A stretch of 64,000 nucleotides of DNA. Origin: Cloacibacterium caeni (lineage in GTDB: Bacteria; Bacteroidota; Bacteroidia; Flavobacteriales; Weeksellaceae). The notes below the pieces were generated by a model. The model searched no databases and was not told the origin of the DNA. It saw only the letters and a list, made by a program, of their open reading frames with translations. Shown piece by piece: positions 23,313 to 32,940 of this stretch; the stretch's first letter is position 1; each line of letters begins with the position of its first letter. Location: assembly GCF_907163125.1 (NCBI RefSeq), contig NZ_OU015319.1, positions 2,418,001 to 2,482,000 of the forward strand, in the 5' to 3' direction. The position numbers were made by a program, and so were the translations under genes.

Positions 23313-25469
23313 TTAGAACCAGTGACCAAGAACTACAGTGAAAATTCCAGGTTTAGATTTAAAGGCGTGACTGTAATTAAGTTTCACCTGACCAAATGGC
23401 GAGTCGTATCCTAGTGTAATTGCGGCTGAATTATATTTCAAATCAAGAAATTTAGAATCATCAAAGTTTTCAAAAATATTGGCTGAATTAATTCCTGCAA
23501 TCACATAAAAATTTCTGTAAAAATTAAATTGGAAGTTATTAGAAACCGTAAAAATATTATTTCCTTTTTCTTCACCAAGGTTATACCCATTAAATCTTAC
23601 AAAATTAACGATTCTTTGGTCAAAAATTCCTCCTAAATGATATTGGTAAAAATCATTAACAGGATTAATAGAAATTCCATAAAAAGTAGACAAACGATAA
23701 GTTAGCCATTTGGTGATAGGAAAATTTCCTCGTAAATCTGCTTTGATTTGAAAGGCTCTTTTATTCTGTTCGTCATCAAAAATATTGTAAATTTTGGCTT
23801 CTAAATTGGTATAAAATCCTCTTTTTGCGAAAGATTTACTGTCTTGATTATCCGCTCTCATAAACATGAAAGGGTTGAAATAATTCCCGAATTTTTCATC
23901 ATTGGTAATAATTTCTGTAGTAGAAAAATTATCATGACTTAAACCTAGACCAAAAGCAAATTTGTCTTTCCAAATAGATTGAATAAATGCTTCATTTCTG
24001 TACCAATTCCATTTACTAACAGCATTTCCGTCTGCATTTTCTGTATCAAAGCTCATTCCAGAAGCATAAAAGCCAAATCCTGGAATATAGCCGTTATCAA
24101 TGAAATAATTGATGTAATACCTAGGTTTGTCCCCGAAAACACCATCTATAGAGATATTAGAGTTCTTAAAAATAAGTCTTTTAATGGTAATATTGGCCAA
24201 TAAACCAGATTTGAAAATCTCATCATAATGCAAACCGAATTTTAAGAAAAATCTAGTGTCGTCTTCACTTACATTCAGTTTTAGAATATTTCTGTTATCT
24301 CGTTGAATAATATCGTAATTGATAATTTTATAGTTGTTAGTAGCGTAGAGTTTATCTACCATTTTATTAATCTTTCCATAGGTTTGTACCGATGGAATCA
24401 GGAGGTTCATCTTTCCTTGAACGTAATATTTGCTGTAAATTTTATTATTTTCTAATTCTAATGCATCAATTTTATAGATATTAGAATAAATAGGATTGAT
24501 AGGAATTCTAAGATATTCGTAGCCTTTTTTAGGAAGTTTATCAAAAAATTCTACATATTTCATCGCTTCTGTGTAGCCAGATTTTAGAATTTTGGCTTTA
24601 TCATCAAAACTGGTTACTCCTAAACCTTCAAGATTAGGCTTGATATTTACATCTGTAAATTTTAATTGATTCTTAGTCTCTTCTACAATCCCAAAATCAA
24701 TGATTTGATTCAAAATATCTACAATACTGTTAATTTTATTCCTTTTATTAAGTCCTTGATTTAAATCTACACCGATTACAATGTCTATTCCCTTCTTCTT
24801 TAGAAATTCTGAAGGATAATTCACCGTCATTGCTCCGTCTACATAAATACTATCGCCTATTTTCACAGGATCCATCAATGATGGAAATGCAGAACTTGCC
24901 AAAATAGATTCTGAGAGATCTCCGTTTTCAAAAATTTTGATTTTTCCAGTTTCTAAATTGGTCGCTACACACATGAAAGGTATTGGTAACTTACTGAAAT
25001 CGTTTATGTTAGATACATTTTTGAATAATTCTTTGAGCAAGTATAGATTTTTTTGACCAGAAGAAATAGAAGTGGGAAGTGTAGCTTTTCCATTTTTTAT
25101 GGGAACTTTTAGTAGATATTTATCAACGGATTTATTGAAAAAAGAACTTTCGGCGCGGTTATTTTGATTAGAAATCAAATTATAAAAATCGGTGTCTAAA
25201 ATAATTTTTTCAATGTCTTTTCCGGTGTAACCAGAAGCGTATAAACCGCCTACAATTGCTCCCATACTAGTTCCAGAGATGTAATCTACTTTTACACCGA
25301 GAGAATCCAGCACTTTTAGAACGCCTACATGCGCAAATCCTTTTGCTCCGCCTCCAGAAAGTGATAATCCAATTTTAGGATTTTTGGGAATTTTTAGATT
25401 TTCTTTCACTTGAGCATTTGCATGTAAAGTAAAGAAAATCAATAATATATAAAATATTAATTTTTTCAT
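23313..25469 (-). CDS. patatin-like phospholipase with outer-membrane barrel
   Basis: 718 residues. A signal peptide (cleavage after ANA, about residue 19) leads into a patatin domain with the GGGAKGFAHVGVL oxyanion loop, nucleophile S68 in GTSMG (66-70) and catalytic Asp D211 in VDGAM. The C-terminal half has a POTRA-like linker and a 16-strand type barrel rich in alternating aromatics, ending VVLGHWF with the terminal Phe of outer-membrane proteins. This is the PlpD/type Vd-like architecture. Likely a lipase displayed at or secreted through the outer membrane. Confidence 0.9.
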   Translation of the reverse strand: MKKLIFYILLIFFTLHANAQVKENLKIPKNPKIGLSLSGGGAKGFAHVGVLKVLDSLGVKVDYISGTSMGAIVGGLYASGYTGKDIEKIILDTDFYNLISNQNNRAESSFFNKSVDKYLLKVPIKNGKATLPTSISSGQKNLYLLKELFKNVSNINDFSKLPIPFMCVATNLETGKIKIFENGDLSESILASSAFPSLMDPVKIGDSIYVDGAMTVNYPSEFLKKKGIDIVIGVDLNQGLNKRNKINSIVDILNQIIDFGIVEETKNQLKFTDVNIKPNLEGLGVTSFDDKAKILKSGYTEAMKYVEFFDKLPKKGYEYLRIPINPIYSNIYKIDALELENNKIYSKYYVQGKMNLLIPSVQTYGKINKMVDKLYATNNYKIINYDIIQRDNRNILKLNVSEDDTRFFLKFGLHYDEIFKSGLLANITIKRLIFKNSNISIDGVFGDKPRYYINYFIDNGYIPGFGFYASGMSFDTENADGNAVSKWNWYRNEAFIQSIWKDKFAFGLGLSHDNFSTTEIITNDEKFGNYFNPFMFMRADNQDSKSFAKRGFYTNLEAKIYNIFDDEQNKRAFQIKADLRGNFPITKWLTYRLSTFYGISINPVNDFYQYHLGGIFDQRIVNFVRFNGYNLGEEKGNNIFTVSNNFQFNFYRNFYVIAGINSANIFENFDDSKFLDLKYNSAAITLGYDSPFGQVKLNYSHAFKSKPGIFTVVLGHWF

Positions 25470-25504
25470 TTGTAAGTAATATTTGGGTGTTTTGGTGTGG
25501 TGTT

Positions 25505-27952
25505 TTAATCTTTTATGTAGATTCTTTTGACTCTTCTAGAAATAGAAGTAAGAACTTCATAAGGAATGGTTTGGCAATATCCAGAGAATTCTTCCAAAGT
25601 AGGATTACCGTTAAAAATAATCACTTCATCTCCTTCTTTGGCTTTAATATTCTGTAAATCAAACATTAACATATCCATGCAAATATTTCCTACGATGGAT
25701 ACTTTTTGGTTTTGAATGCCTACAAATCCTTTTTTATTGCCAATTAGTCTAGGAATTCCGTCTGCATAACCTACAGGAATGGTAGCAATTCTGGTGTCTT
25801 TTTCTGCCTTGTATTTTCTGTTGTAACCAATTGAATCTCCTTGTTTTACCTCAGAAATTTGTGAAATTACGGTTTTAAAAGTTACAGCACTTTGTAATTG
25901 TTTTTTCACTTTTGGATTAGCAGAAATTCCTACCATTCCTATTCCAATTCTTACCATTTCAAACTGATAATCAGAATAATAGGTAATTCCAGCAGTATTT
26001 AAAATGTGTCTGATGGGTTGATAACCCAAAGCTTCAGAAATTTTAGAAGAAACTCTTTGGAACGTGTGAATTTGCTCCATCGTGTAATCATCTTCTTCGG
26101 GAACGTCTGCAGAAGAAAGATGGCTAAAAATACTGGCAACTTTTACATTGTATTTTTTAAGATTTTCTACCAATTTATCTATTTCATGTTCTTTAAAACC
26201 AAGACGATGCATCCCAGTTTCTACCTTGATATGAATAGGATATTTCTGCTGAATTCCCTTTAATTGCAATTGGTTAGCAAAAAGTTCTAATACTCTTAAA
26301 CTGTAAATTTCAGGTTCGAGATTATAATCTATGATTACATCATAACTGCCTTGTTCAGGATTCATGACCAAAATGGGTGTAGTGATTCCATTTTTTCTAA
26401 GGTCTACTCCTTCATCTGCGTATGCAACTCCCAGATAATCAATGTGATGATGTTGTAGAAACTCTGCAATTTCATAACCGCCAAGTCCATAAGAATAGGC
26501 TTTTACCATCGCACACATTTTGGTTTCTGGTTTTAGCAATGACTTATGAACATTGATATTATGCAGAATGGCATTCAGATTTATTTCTAAAACAGTATCG
26601 TGTTTTTGAAGTTCTAAATGTGATTTTATTTTCTCAAATTCAAAAATTCTTGCTCCTTTCAGCAGAATCAGTTGATTTTCAATGGAATTGAGCTGTTGGC
26701 TTTCTAATAATTCTTTTGTGGTAGAAAAAGTATATGTTTTAGCATTAAATTTTTCTTGAAATCTAGAAATTTGATTGCCAACTAAAAATATCTGTTTGAA
26801 ATTTTGCTGATTGGTAATTTCTGCCACTTTATGATAAAGCGATACATCATCATTTTTTACATCAAAAATATCCGAAAGAACTAAGGTTTTTTCGTCTCTA
26901 TTATACTGATTAATAAACTGATATGCAATAATGAGCGAGTCTAAATCTAAGTTAAAAGAGTCATTGATAATCAAATTATTACGAACTCCATTTACACTTT
27001 CTAAGCGCATTTCTACCGCTTTAAGATTGTTGATTTTTTCAACTATTTTTTCGTTGGTAAAACCAAATTCTTTTAAAATACAAATTACAGCCAAAGCATT
27101 GGTCAATGTAGCTTCGTCTCTCTGATTGGCAGGAAAACTCAATTTTTCTGAGAAATACTGAACTAAAATTTCTTGACTTCTGTCTTTATAATCACAGATT
27201 ATTTTTACATCATTATGAGCTTTTAGACCAAAGCTAATGAGTTTTTTATCAGAATACAGCGTTTTTATTTCTTCACAAACTTGCTTACTATCAACATTAT
27301 AGATAATAATTTCTGAATTTTTAAAAAGAATCAGTTTTTCTTTAATCAACTGAAGTTCATTTTCGAAATTAGAAGAGTGCGCAGTTCCAATATGAGTCAA
27401 AATTCCAATTTTAGGAGAAAAAATTTCTTCTAAAGTCTTCATTTCTTGTGGTTTAGAAATTCCCACTTCGAAAATTCCTACTTGATGTTTTTCCGAAGTT
27501 TGCAATAGAGAAATCGGTAAACCAATCTGTGAGTTGAAACTTTTTGGGGATTTCACGGTGGGGAATTCATTCCATAAACATTGGTATAACCATTCTTTCA
27601 CGATGGTTTTTCCGTTACTTCCCGTAATTCCTATGGTTTTAATAGGATGATTTTCAATATGATAGTGTGCTAAATCTTGTAAAAATTTTACAGAATTTTC
27701 TACAATAATCCATGTAATTCCATCGTATTCTGGATAAAAATTTTCAGAAATAATGACTTTAATTCCTTTTTCTATCGCTTGCGAAATGTATTTCTCACCA
27801 GAATTTTTGTGAGTATTGATGGCGATAAAAGCAGTTTTGAGGGTAGAATAAATATTTCTGCTGTCAAAAGCAATATGTTGAATTTGCAGATTTTTATCTC
27901 CAATGATTTGAGATTGAGTAATTTCTGCTATTTCTTTTGTGGTGTAATTCAT
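25505..27952 (-). CDS. bifunctional MurF ligase/alanine racemase
   Basis: 815-residue fusion. Residues 1-450 are MurF (UDP-MurNAc-tripeptide:D-Ala-D-Ala ligase) with ATP loop GITGSNGKTIVKEW near residue 108. Residues 455-815 are a PLP-dependent alanine racemase with the catalytic Lys in MVKAYSYGLG and the C-terminal NICMDMLMFD motif. One chain therefore makes D-Ala and adds the D-Ala dipeptide to the precursor, with Ddl in between. This fusion is characteristic of Bacteroidetes. The start overlaps the tdk stop by one base (TAATG). Confidence 0.96.
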   Translation of the reverse strand: MNYTTKEIAEITQSQIIGDKNLQIQHIAFDSRNIYSTLKTAFIAINTHKNSGEKYISQAIEKGIKVIISENFYPEYDGITWIIVENSVKFLQDLAHYHIENHPIKTIGITGSNGKTIVKEWLYQCLWNEFPTVKSPKSFNSQIGLPISLLQTSEKHQVGIFEVGISKPQEMKTLEEIFSPKIGILTHIGTAHSSNFENELQLIKEKLILFKNSEIIIYNVDSKQVCEEIKTLYSDKKLISFGLKAHNDVKIICDYKDRSQEILVQYFSEKLSFPANQRDEATLTNALAVICILKEFGFTNEKIVEKINNLKAVEMRLESVNGVRNNLIINDSFNLDLDSLIIAYQFINQYNRDEKTLVLSDIFDVKNDDVSLYHKVAEITNQQNFKQIFLVGNQISRFQEKFNAKTYTFSTTKELLESQQLNSIENQLILLKGARIFEFEKIKSHLELQKHDTVLEINLNAILHNINVHKSLLKPETKMCAMVKAYSYGLGGYEIAEFLQHHHIDYLGVAYADEGVDLRKNGITTPILVMNPEQGSYDVIIDYNLEPEIYSLRVLELFANQLQLKGIQQKYPIHIKVETGMHRLGFKEHEIDKLVENLKKYNVKVASIFSHLSSADVPEEDDYTMEQIHTFQRVSSKISEALGYQPIRHILNTAGITYYSDYQFEMVRIGIGMVGISANPKVKKQLQSAVTFKTVISQISEVKQGDSIGYNRKYKAEKDTRIATIPVGYADGIPRLIGNKKGFVGIQNQKVSIVGNICMDMLMFDLQNIKAKEGDEVIIFNGNPTLEEFSGYCQTIPYEVLTSISRRVKRIYIKD

Positions 27953-28536
27953 TATTTTTTATTCAAAACTTCGTCTATGAAAATTCTTCTACTTACTGCT
28001 TCGTAACTATCGGTTTCCCCAAGTTGTACTAAGTCTTTGCTGCTAGAAGTTCTCATAGAATAGTTGGCCAAGTTTCCTGTGGTTTTACAAATGGCGTGCA
28101 CTTTAGTCACGTATTCTGCGGTTGCCATTAAAAAAGGCATCGGTCCGAAAGGTCTTCCTAAGAAATCCATATCTAGACCGGCAATTACTACTCGTATTCC
28201 GTTATTAGCCAATTGATTAGCTACTTCTACAATTCCATCATCGAAAAACTGTGCTTCATCTATTCCTACCACATCACAAGTAGAACCCAGGAGTAAAATT
28301 TCGTTTGAACTTTCTACAGGAGTACTTCTAATTTTGTTGTGATTATGAGAAACAACTTCTTCCTCATCATAGCGAGTATCTATTTTCGGTTTGAAAATTT
28401 CTACTTTTTGTCCAGCCATTTCAGCTCTGCGCAATCTGCGAATTAGTTCTTCGGTTTTCCCCGAAAACATTGAGCCACAAATTACTTCCATCCATCCACT
28501 TTGTTTTGCGTGGTTTATTGTATTTTCTAAAAACAT
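27952..28536 (-). CDS. tdk: thymidine kinase
   Basis: 194-residue type II thymidine kinase of the salvage pathway. P-loop [11 protein letters not shown] at about residues 21-31, the DEAQFF Walker B-like acid, and lasso loop [14 protein letters not shown] are present. The zinc-binding cysteines of the family are largely absent: only the Cys in ICKTT remains and the C-terminal CxxC is replaced (YEAVSRRIF). One-base stop/start overlap with murF-alr makes an operon. Confidence 0.95.
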   Translation of the reverse strand: MFLENTINHAKQSGWMEVICGSMFSGKTEELIRRLRRAEMAGQKVEIFKPKIDTRYDEEEVVSHNHNKIRSTPVESSNEILLLGSTCDVVGIDEAQFFDDGIVEVANQLANNGIRVVIAGLDMDFLGRPFGPMPFLMATAEYVTKVHAICKTTGNLANYSMRTSSSKDLVQLGETDSYEAVSRRIFIDEVLNKK

Positions 28537-28565
28537 TGTCTAAATTAGCAGATATAAATAAGTTT

Positions 28566-28573
28566 CAAATTTA
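28566..28573 (-). promoter_or_regulatory. -7 promoter box of tdk-murF/alr (TAAATTTG)
   Basis: TAAATTTG on the minus strand, 29 nt before the tdk ATG. Confidence 0.45.
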
Positions 28574-28595
28574 CGCAAAAATTAAAAGATTTGCC

Positions 28596-29603
28596 ATGCA
28601 AAAATTACAAGAAACACAAGAAAGATTATTCGCTGAAATTAAAGAATTGATTTCAAAGATTTCATCTTTTTCAAATGAAGAAGATTTTATAGCAGAAGTA
28701 GGAGTTTTCACAGAACTTCAGGAAAAGGTTATTTCTTTGAAAAATTATTCAGAGATGCTTTCTGTTATTCGTGCTGAAGAAAATGTAGAACAAGATATTG
28801 AAAGACAGGTGATAAACTTTGAAATTGATACTAAAAAAGTAGATGATTTCAGTCAACCAATTGTAGAAATTGAAGAAGAACTAAAAGAGGAATTTGCAGT
28901 TGACGAAAATGCTGTGGCAGAAAAACTTGACGAAGAATATTTTATTGAAAAAGAACAGAATATCAATGAATTAGCTGAAAATATAGAAAAAGAAAAAGAG
29001 CAAGAAATTTCTGAAATTACTTTGGCTAAAGAAGAAATGGAGAAAAAAGATGAAGAAGAAAGACTTCATGAGGAAAGAAGAAAAATTATAGATATTCCTG
29101 CTCCTGTTCATCATCACGAAGAAAAATCTGAGCCATCTTCTGAAGAAAAATCTGCGAGCCAAGAAGAATCTCATCACGAAACCAAAGAACATCACGAGAA
29201 AAAATTCAAATTGGCACATATTAAAGGACTGAAAGCTACTGTTCAAAGCCTTTTTGATGATGATCCTTTAGAACATATTCAAGAAAAAATAGACGTTACT
29301 CATCTTCCAGAAGAGAAAAAAGCACCGAGTTTATTGAAAACTAATCTTCCTACAGATTATATGCAAGCCGAAAAAACACTTCCAGATTTTAAGTTAGATA
29401 TTAATGATAGAATTGCTTTTACCAAAGTTCTTTTTAACGGAAGTCAGGTAGAACTGAATCAAGTGGTGAATCGACTGAATTCTTATGCTACTCTAGAACA
29501 AGCGAAGGAATATCTCAGCGAAGTTTATTATGAAAAAGGCTGGGAAAATGTAGACGAATATGCACAAAGACTGTGGAGTTTAGTAGAAAATAAATTTATG
29601 TAA
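28596..29603 (+). CDS. conserved hypothetical acidic coiled-coil protein
   Basis: 335 residues, no recognised domain. The first 70 residues are helical; residues 75-215 are very rich in Glu/Lys/His and probably coiled or disordered, with His clusters (PAPVHHHEEK). The C-terminal 80 residues form an ordered block (NDRIAFTKVLFNGSQVELNQ ... YEKGWENVDEYAQRLWSLVE) that looks conserved. The ATG at 28596 was chosen because upstream codons overlap tdk on the other strand. No signal peptide or membrane segment. Function unknown. Confidence 0.75.
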   Translation: MQKLQETQERLFAEIKELISKISSFSNEEDFIAEVGVFTELQEKVISLKNYSEMLSVIRAEENVEQDIERQVINFEIDTKKVDDFSQPIVEIEEELKEEFAVDENAVAEKLDEEYFIEKEQNINELAENIEKEKEQEISEITLAKEEMEKKDEEERLHEERRKIIDIPAPVHHHEEKSEPSSEEKSASQEESHHETKEHHEKKFKLAHIKGLKATVQSLFDDDPLEHIQEKIDVTHLPEEKKAPSLLKTNLPTDYMQAEKTLPDFKLDINDRIAFTKVLFNGSQVELNQVVNRLNSYATLEQAKEYLSEVYYEKGWENVDEYAQRLWSLVENKFM

Positions 29604-29615
29604 AATTGGCTGTCT

Positions 29616-29673
29616 GTTGAAGGTTGTTAGTTGATAGAAGAATTCCAACAACCATCAACCATTAACCATCAAC
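29616..29673. repeat. heptad-word inverted repeat (GTTGxxx / CAACCAT)
   Basis: Left arm: GTTG at 29616, 29623 and 29630, a 7-bp period. Right arm: CAACCAT at 29649 and 29656, TAACCAT at 29663 and CAAC at 29670, also 7-bp period. The arms can pair into a long imperfect hairpin that ends 9 nt before the ATG of the Mur-ligase gene. Confidence 0.75.
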
Positions 29674-29682
29674 TAAAAAATA

Positions 29683-31050
29683 ATGAATATTTCAGATTTT
29701 AAAAATCCTTTTTTCATAGGTGTTGCAGGAGTTGGGATGAGTGCAATTGCTCAATACTTGCAGGGAATTGGCAAAAATGTATCGGGAAGCGACCGATATT
29801 TTCATCCTGATGAATACAATAAAACCAAGGAACAACTTGAAAATGAAGGAATAAAGTGTTTTCTACAAGACGGAAGTGGAATTACAGCTGAAACCGATTT
29901 GGTAGTGGTTTCTACTGCGATTGAAGAAACCGTTTACGAAGTAAAAAAAGCCAAAGAACTCGGAATTCCGATTATTAAAAGAAGCCAACTTCTCGCGATG
30001 ATTGCGAAAAGTAAAAAAACGGTAGCAGTTGCGGGAACTTCTGGAAAATCAACCACTTCGGCAATGCTATTTCAAATTTTGTTGGATGCAGGTTTAGAAC
30101 CGTCTATTATTTCTGGAGCGGGTTTAACGAGCATTATCAAACAAGGAAAAATTGGTAACGCTTACGTAGGAAAAGGAGATTGGCTCATTATAGAAGCTGA
30201 TGAAAGCGATGGTTCGGTTGTTCAATACGAACCAGAAATTGGTTTGCTTTTGAATATTGATAAAGACCATCAAGAAATTGATGAATTGATAGAACTTTTC
30301 ACTATTTTCAAAAATAATACAAAAGGTTTATTTGTTGTAAATCAATCAAATACATTAGCAAAAACTTTGTCGGCAAATGTAAATAACGATTTCGGTTTTG
30401 AAACTGATGCAGGTTTTACAGCTAAAAACTTCAAACAAGAAGGTTTTAAATTAAGCTTTGAAATTGACAATCAAGAGTTTACAATGAACGCAATCGGACA
30501 GCACACTGTAGAAAATGCTACGGCTGCAGTTGCGGTAGCCAATCAAATTGGGGTTGATTTAACAACTTGTGCCGAAAGTTTATCAAAATATGAAGGAATT
30601 TATCGTCGTCATCAGATTTTAGGACAAAAAAATGGAGTTTGGGTGATTGATGATTATGCTCACAATCCTGCAAAATGTGCAGCAAGTATTAAGGCTTGTC
30701 AACCTTTGGCAGAAAAAGTTGTGGCTTGGTTTCAACCGCATGGTTATGGACCGACAAGATTTTTGAGACAAGATTTTGTAGAAGAAATCTCGAATACACT
30801 TCGTGAAAATGATGAAATCTGGATGAGCGAAATTTTTTATGCAGGCGGAACCGCTGTGAAAGATATTTCTGCGAATGATTTAATTGAAGACATAAAAGCG
30901 AAAGGCAAAAAAGCTTTTTTTGTAGAAGATAGAAATCAGTTTTTAGAAAAGGTAAAGCCTTTATTATCAGAAAATTCGGTTTTATTGTTGATGGGAGCGA
31001 GAGATCCTAGCTTGGAGGAATTTTGTAAAGATTTGTATGAGAAATTGTAA
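29683..31050 (+). CDS. Mur ligase family protein (MurC/Mpl type)
   Basis: 455-residue ATP-dependent amino-acid/peptide ligase. The N-terminal GVAGVGMSAIAQYLQG is the MurC-type nucleotide-sugar fold, AVAGTSGKSTTSAML the ATP loop, EADESDGS the Walker-type acid and DDYAHNPAK the C-terminal motif. It may be MurC (UDP-MurNAc plus L-Ala) or a recycling ligase of the Mpl class; the NYSPxH-like and N-terminal details do not settle this. It is not in a division/cell-wall cluster here, which favours an accessory or recycling ligase (inference). Confidence 0.82.
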   Translation: MNISDFKNPFFIGVAGVGMSAIAQYLQGIGKNVSGSDRYFHPDEYNKTKEQLENEGIKCFLQDGSGITAETDLVVVSTAIEETVYEVKKAKELGIPIIKRSQLLAMIAKSKKTVAVAGTSGKSTTSAMLFQILLDAGLEPSIISGAGLTSIIKQGKIGNAYVGKGDWLIIEADESDGSVVQYEPEIGLLLNIDKDHQEIDELIELFTIFKNNTKGLFVVNQSNTLAKTLSANVNNDFGFETDAGFTAKNFKQEGFKLSFEIDNQEFTMNAIGQHTVENATAAVAVANQIGVDLTTCAESLSKYEGIYRRHQILGQKNGVWVIDDYAHNPAKCAASIKACQPLAEKVVAWFQPHGYGPTRFLRQDFVEEISNTLRENDEIWMSEIFYAGGTAVKDISANDLIEDIKAKGKKAFFVEDRNQFLEKVKPLLSENSVLLLMGARDPSLEEFCKDLYEKL

Positions 31051-31059
31051 AATTTTGAT

Positions 31060-31614
31060 ATGTTAGAATTTGAAAATGCAAATCCAAATCCAAAGAATGT
31101 TTCAAAAGAAATGAATAAACCTCCTTATTTGTTAGGTTTATTAGGTTTTATTCCTTTAGTTGGTTTTTTTGTTGGAATTGGTTTAACTCTTTATGGATTA
31201 ATTAAATACAAAGACAAAAAGCTAATTATTATCGGAGTTTTATGCATGGTTTTTACCATTTTCGTGTATTCTTTCATGTATTTCGGAATTGAAAAGTCTA
31301 GTAAAGTAAGAGAAAGTTGGGCAGAATTATCACAATATCAAGTTAATGAATTAGTTAAAGATATTGAATATTTTAAGTTAGAAAATGGAAAATATCCAGA
31401 TAGTTTAAAACAGCTTCAAAATGGTGATACTCTTGTTAATATTCAGGATCCCATAAAAGGCTTAAATTCAAGTGAAAAAGATATCTTTATTTATGAAAAT
31501 TTGGGAGATAAATATTCACTTTATTCTGTTGGGTTAGATGGAGTTGCTAAAACAAAAGATGATATTTTTCCGAATGTGAAAAATGATAGTAAAGTAGGCT
31601 GGATAAAAAAATAA
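31060..31614 (+). CDS. two-TM protein with GspG-like C-terminal domain
   Basis: 184 residues. A short polar N-terminus leads to two membrane helices (about residues 22-44 and 53-73). The soluble C-terminus carries LVKDIEYFKLENGKYPDSLK, a DPIKG loop and YSVGLDGVAKTKDDIFP. These match the pattern of type II secretion major pseudopilins (DNGxYP, then SxGxDGxxxTxDDI), but without the pilin N-terminal helix and cleavage site. Role unknown. It fits between the Mur ligase and rsmI with 9- and 1-nt gaps. Confidence 0.72.
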   Translation: MLEFENANPNPKNVSKEMNKPPYLLGLLGFIPLVGFFVGIGLTLYGLIKYKDKKLIIIGVLCMVFTIFVYSFMYFGIEKSSKVRESWAELSQYQVNELVKDIEYFKLENGKYPDSLKQLQNGDTLVNIQDPIKGLNSSEKDIFIYENLGDKYSLYSVGLDGVAKTKDDIFPNVKNDSKVGWIKK

Positions 31615-31615
31615 A

Positions 31616-32290
31616 ATGAGCGGAATCCTATATTTTGTTCCAACACCGATTGGAAACCTAGAAGACATGACTTTCAGAGCGATAAAAGTACTGAAAGAAG
31701 TAGATTATATCCTTTGTGAAGACACCAGAACTTCGGGAATTTTGTTAAAGCACTACGAAATTTCTAAACCTCTAAAATCGTATCATCTTCATAATGAACA
31801 TACTGCAACGGAAAAAGTAATTGCAGATTTAAAATCTGGACAAAACATTGCCATTATTACCGATGCAGGAACTCCTGGAATTTCAGATCCTGGATATTTG
31901 CTCGGAAAAGCTTGTGCAGATGAAGATTTGGAAATGATTTGTTTGCCTGGTGCAACTGCTTTTGTTCCAGCTTTGGTGGTTTCTGGCTTACCGAATCACG
32001 ATTTTTATTTCGCAGGGTTTTTACCTCAAAAAAAAGGCAGACAAACCAAACTGAAACAACTCGCCGAAGAGAAAAAAACCATTGTTTTATACGAAAGTCC
32101 GCATAAAATTAATACCACTTTAGAACAGATTAAAGAATTTTTTGGCGAAAATGCGAAGGTGAGTTTAAGCCGAGAAATCTCTAAAAAATTCGAGGAAACC
32201 AAGCGAGGAACCATTGAAGAGCTGATTGCTTTTTCAAAAAGTAAAACACTGAAAGGCGAAATTGTTTTGATTGTGAATAACGCTTTGTAA
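31616..32290 (+). CDS. rsmI: 16S rRNA (cytidine(1402)-2'-O)-methyltransferase
   Basis: 224-residue SAM enzyme of the tetrapyrrole-methylase fold that methylates the 2'-OH of C1402 in 16S rRNA. YFVPTPIGNLEDMTFRA, CEDTRTSGILL, TDAGTPGISDPGYLL and LPGATAFVPALVVSGL are the family blocks. It is about 60 residues shorter than the E. coli protein because it lacks the C-terminal extension, the usual form in Bacteroidetes. Confidence 0.95.
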   Translation: MSGILYFVPTPIGNLEDMTFRAIKVLKEVDYILCEDTRTSGILLKHYEISKPLKSYHLHNEHTATEKVIADLKSGQNIAIITDAGTPGISDPGYLLGKACADEDLEMICLPGATAFVPALVVSGLPNHDFYFAGFLPQKKGRQTKLKQLAEEKKTIVLYESPHKINTTLEQIKEFFGENAKVSLSREISKKFEETKRGTIEELIAFSKSKTLKGEIVLIVNNAL

Positions 32291-32313
32291 ATTTTTCTGC
32301 ATGAAACCCACCG

Positions 32314-32880
32314 TTGAAGAACTTATTGCCAAAAATAAAAAATTGGAAAGAAGAACTTACAAAACTTCGTTCCATTGTTTTGGATTATGGTTTAACGGAG
32401 GAGGTAAAATGGTATCAACCGTGTTATTCTTTTAATGGAAGCAATCTCATTATTTTGGGTAGTTTCAAAGACTTTTGTACATTGAGTTTTTTCAAAGGAG
32501 TTTTGCTGAAAGACGAATATAAAATCTTAGAATTTGCAGGTCAAAACACACAATCAGCAAAAATCGTAAAGTTTACTAATCTACATCAAATCAATGAATT
32601 AGAATCTATTTTGAAAGACTACATCAAAGAAATGATTGCCCTCGAAAAATCTGGCGCAAAAGTTACTTTCAAAACAATAGAAGAACAAAAATTACCCGAA
32701 GAATTAGAAGAAATTTTTAGCCAAGATAAAGATTTTGAAAAGGCGTTTAAATCTTTAACTCCTGGTAGACAACGCGCATATTTACTGCATTTTTCTTCAG
32801 CAAAACAATCGGCGACTAGAATTTCAAGAATAGAAAAATTAAAACCAAAAATATTTGAGGGAAAAGGTTTAAATGAATAG
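32314..32880 (+). CDS. YdeI/OmpD-associated family protein with a frameshifted N-terminus
   Basis: The open frame gives 188 residues from a TTG, with KLRSIVLDYGLTEEVKWYQP (DUF1801-like domain) and the C-terminal LTPGRQRAYLLHFSSAKQSA block of the YdeI/OmdA family. The family start is instead encoded from an ATG at 32301 in another frame (MKPTVEELIAKNKK), which would join WKEELTKLRS if one base were removed from the A/T run at 32331-32344. So the gene is either frameshifted, mis-sequenced, or starts at the TTG. Function of the family is not established. Confidence 0.75.
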   Translation: MKNLLPKIKNWKEELTKLRSIVLDYGLTEEVKWYQPCYSFNGSNLIILGSFKDFCTLSFFKGVLLKDEYKILEFAGQNTQSAKIVKFTNLHQINELESILKDYIKEMIALEKSGAKVTFKTIEEQKLPEELEEIFSQDKDFEKAFKSLTPGRQRAYLLHFSSAKQSATRISRIEKLKPKIFEGKGLNE

Positions 32881-32940
32881 TCAATAACGCAATTTAAAGT
32901 CTTATCATTATGCAATAAATACAGAATGAATAAATTCTCT

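Noticed and set aside
28971-29246. Minus-strand Phe-rich open frame
   Set aside because: Complement of the Glu/Lys-rich region of the hypothetical protein at 28596; composition artefact.
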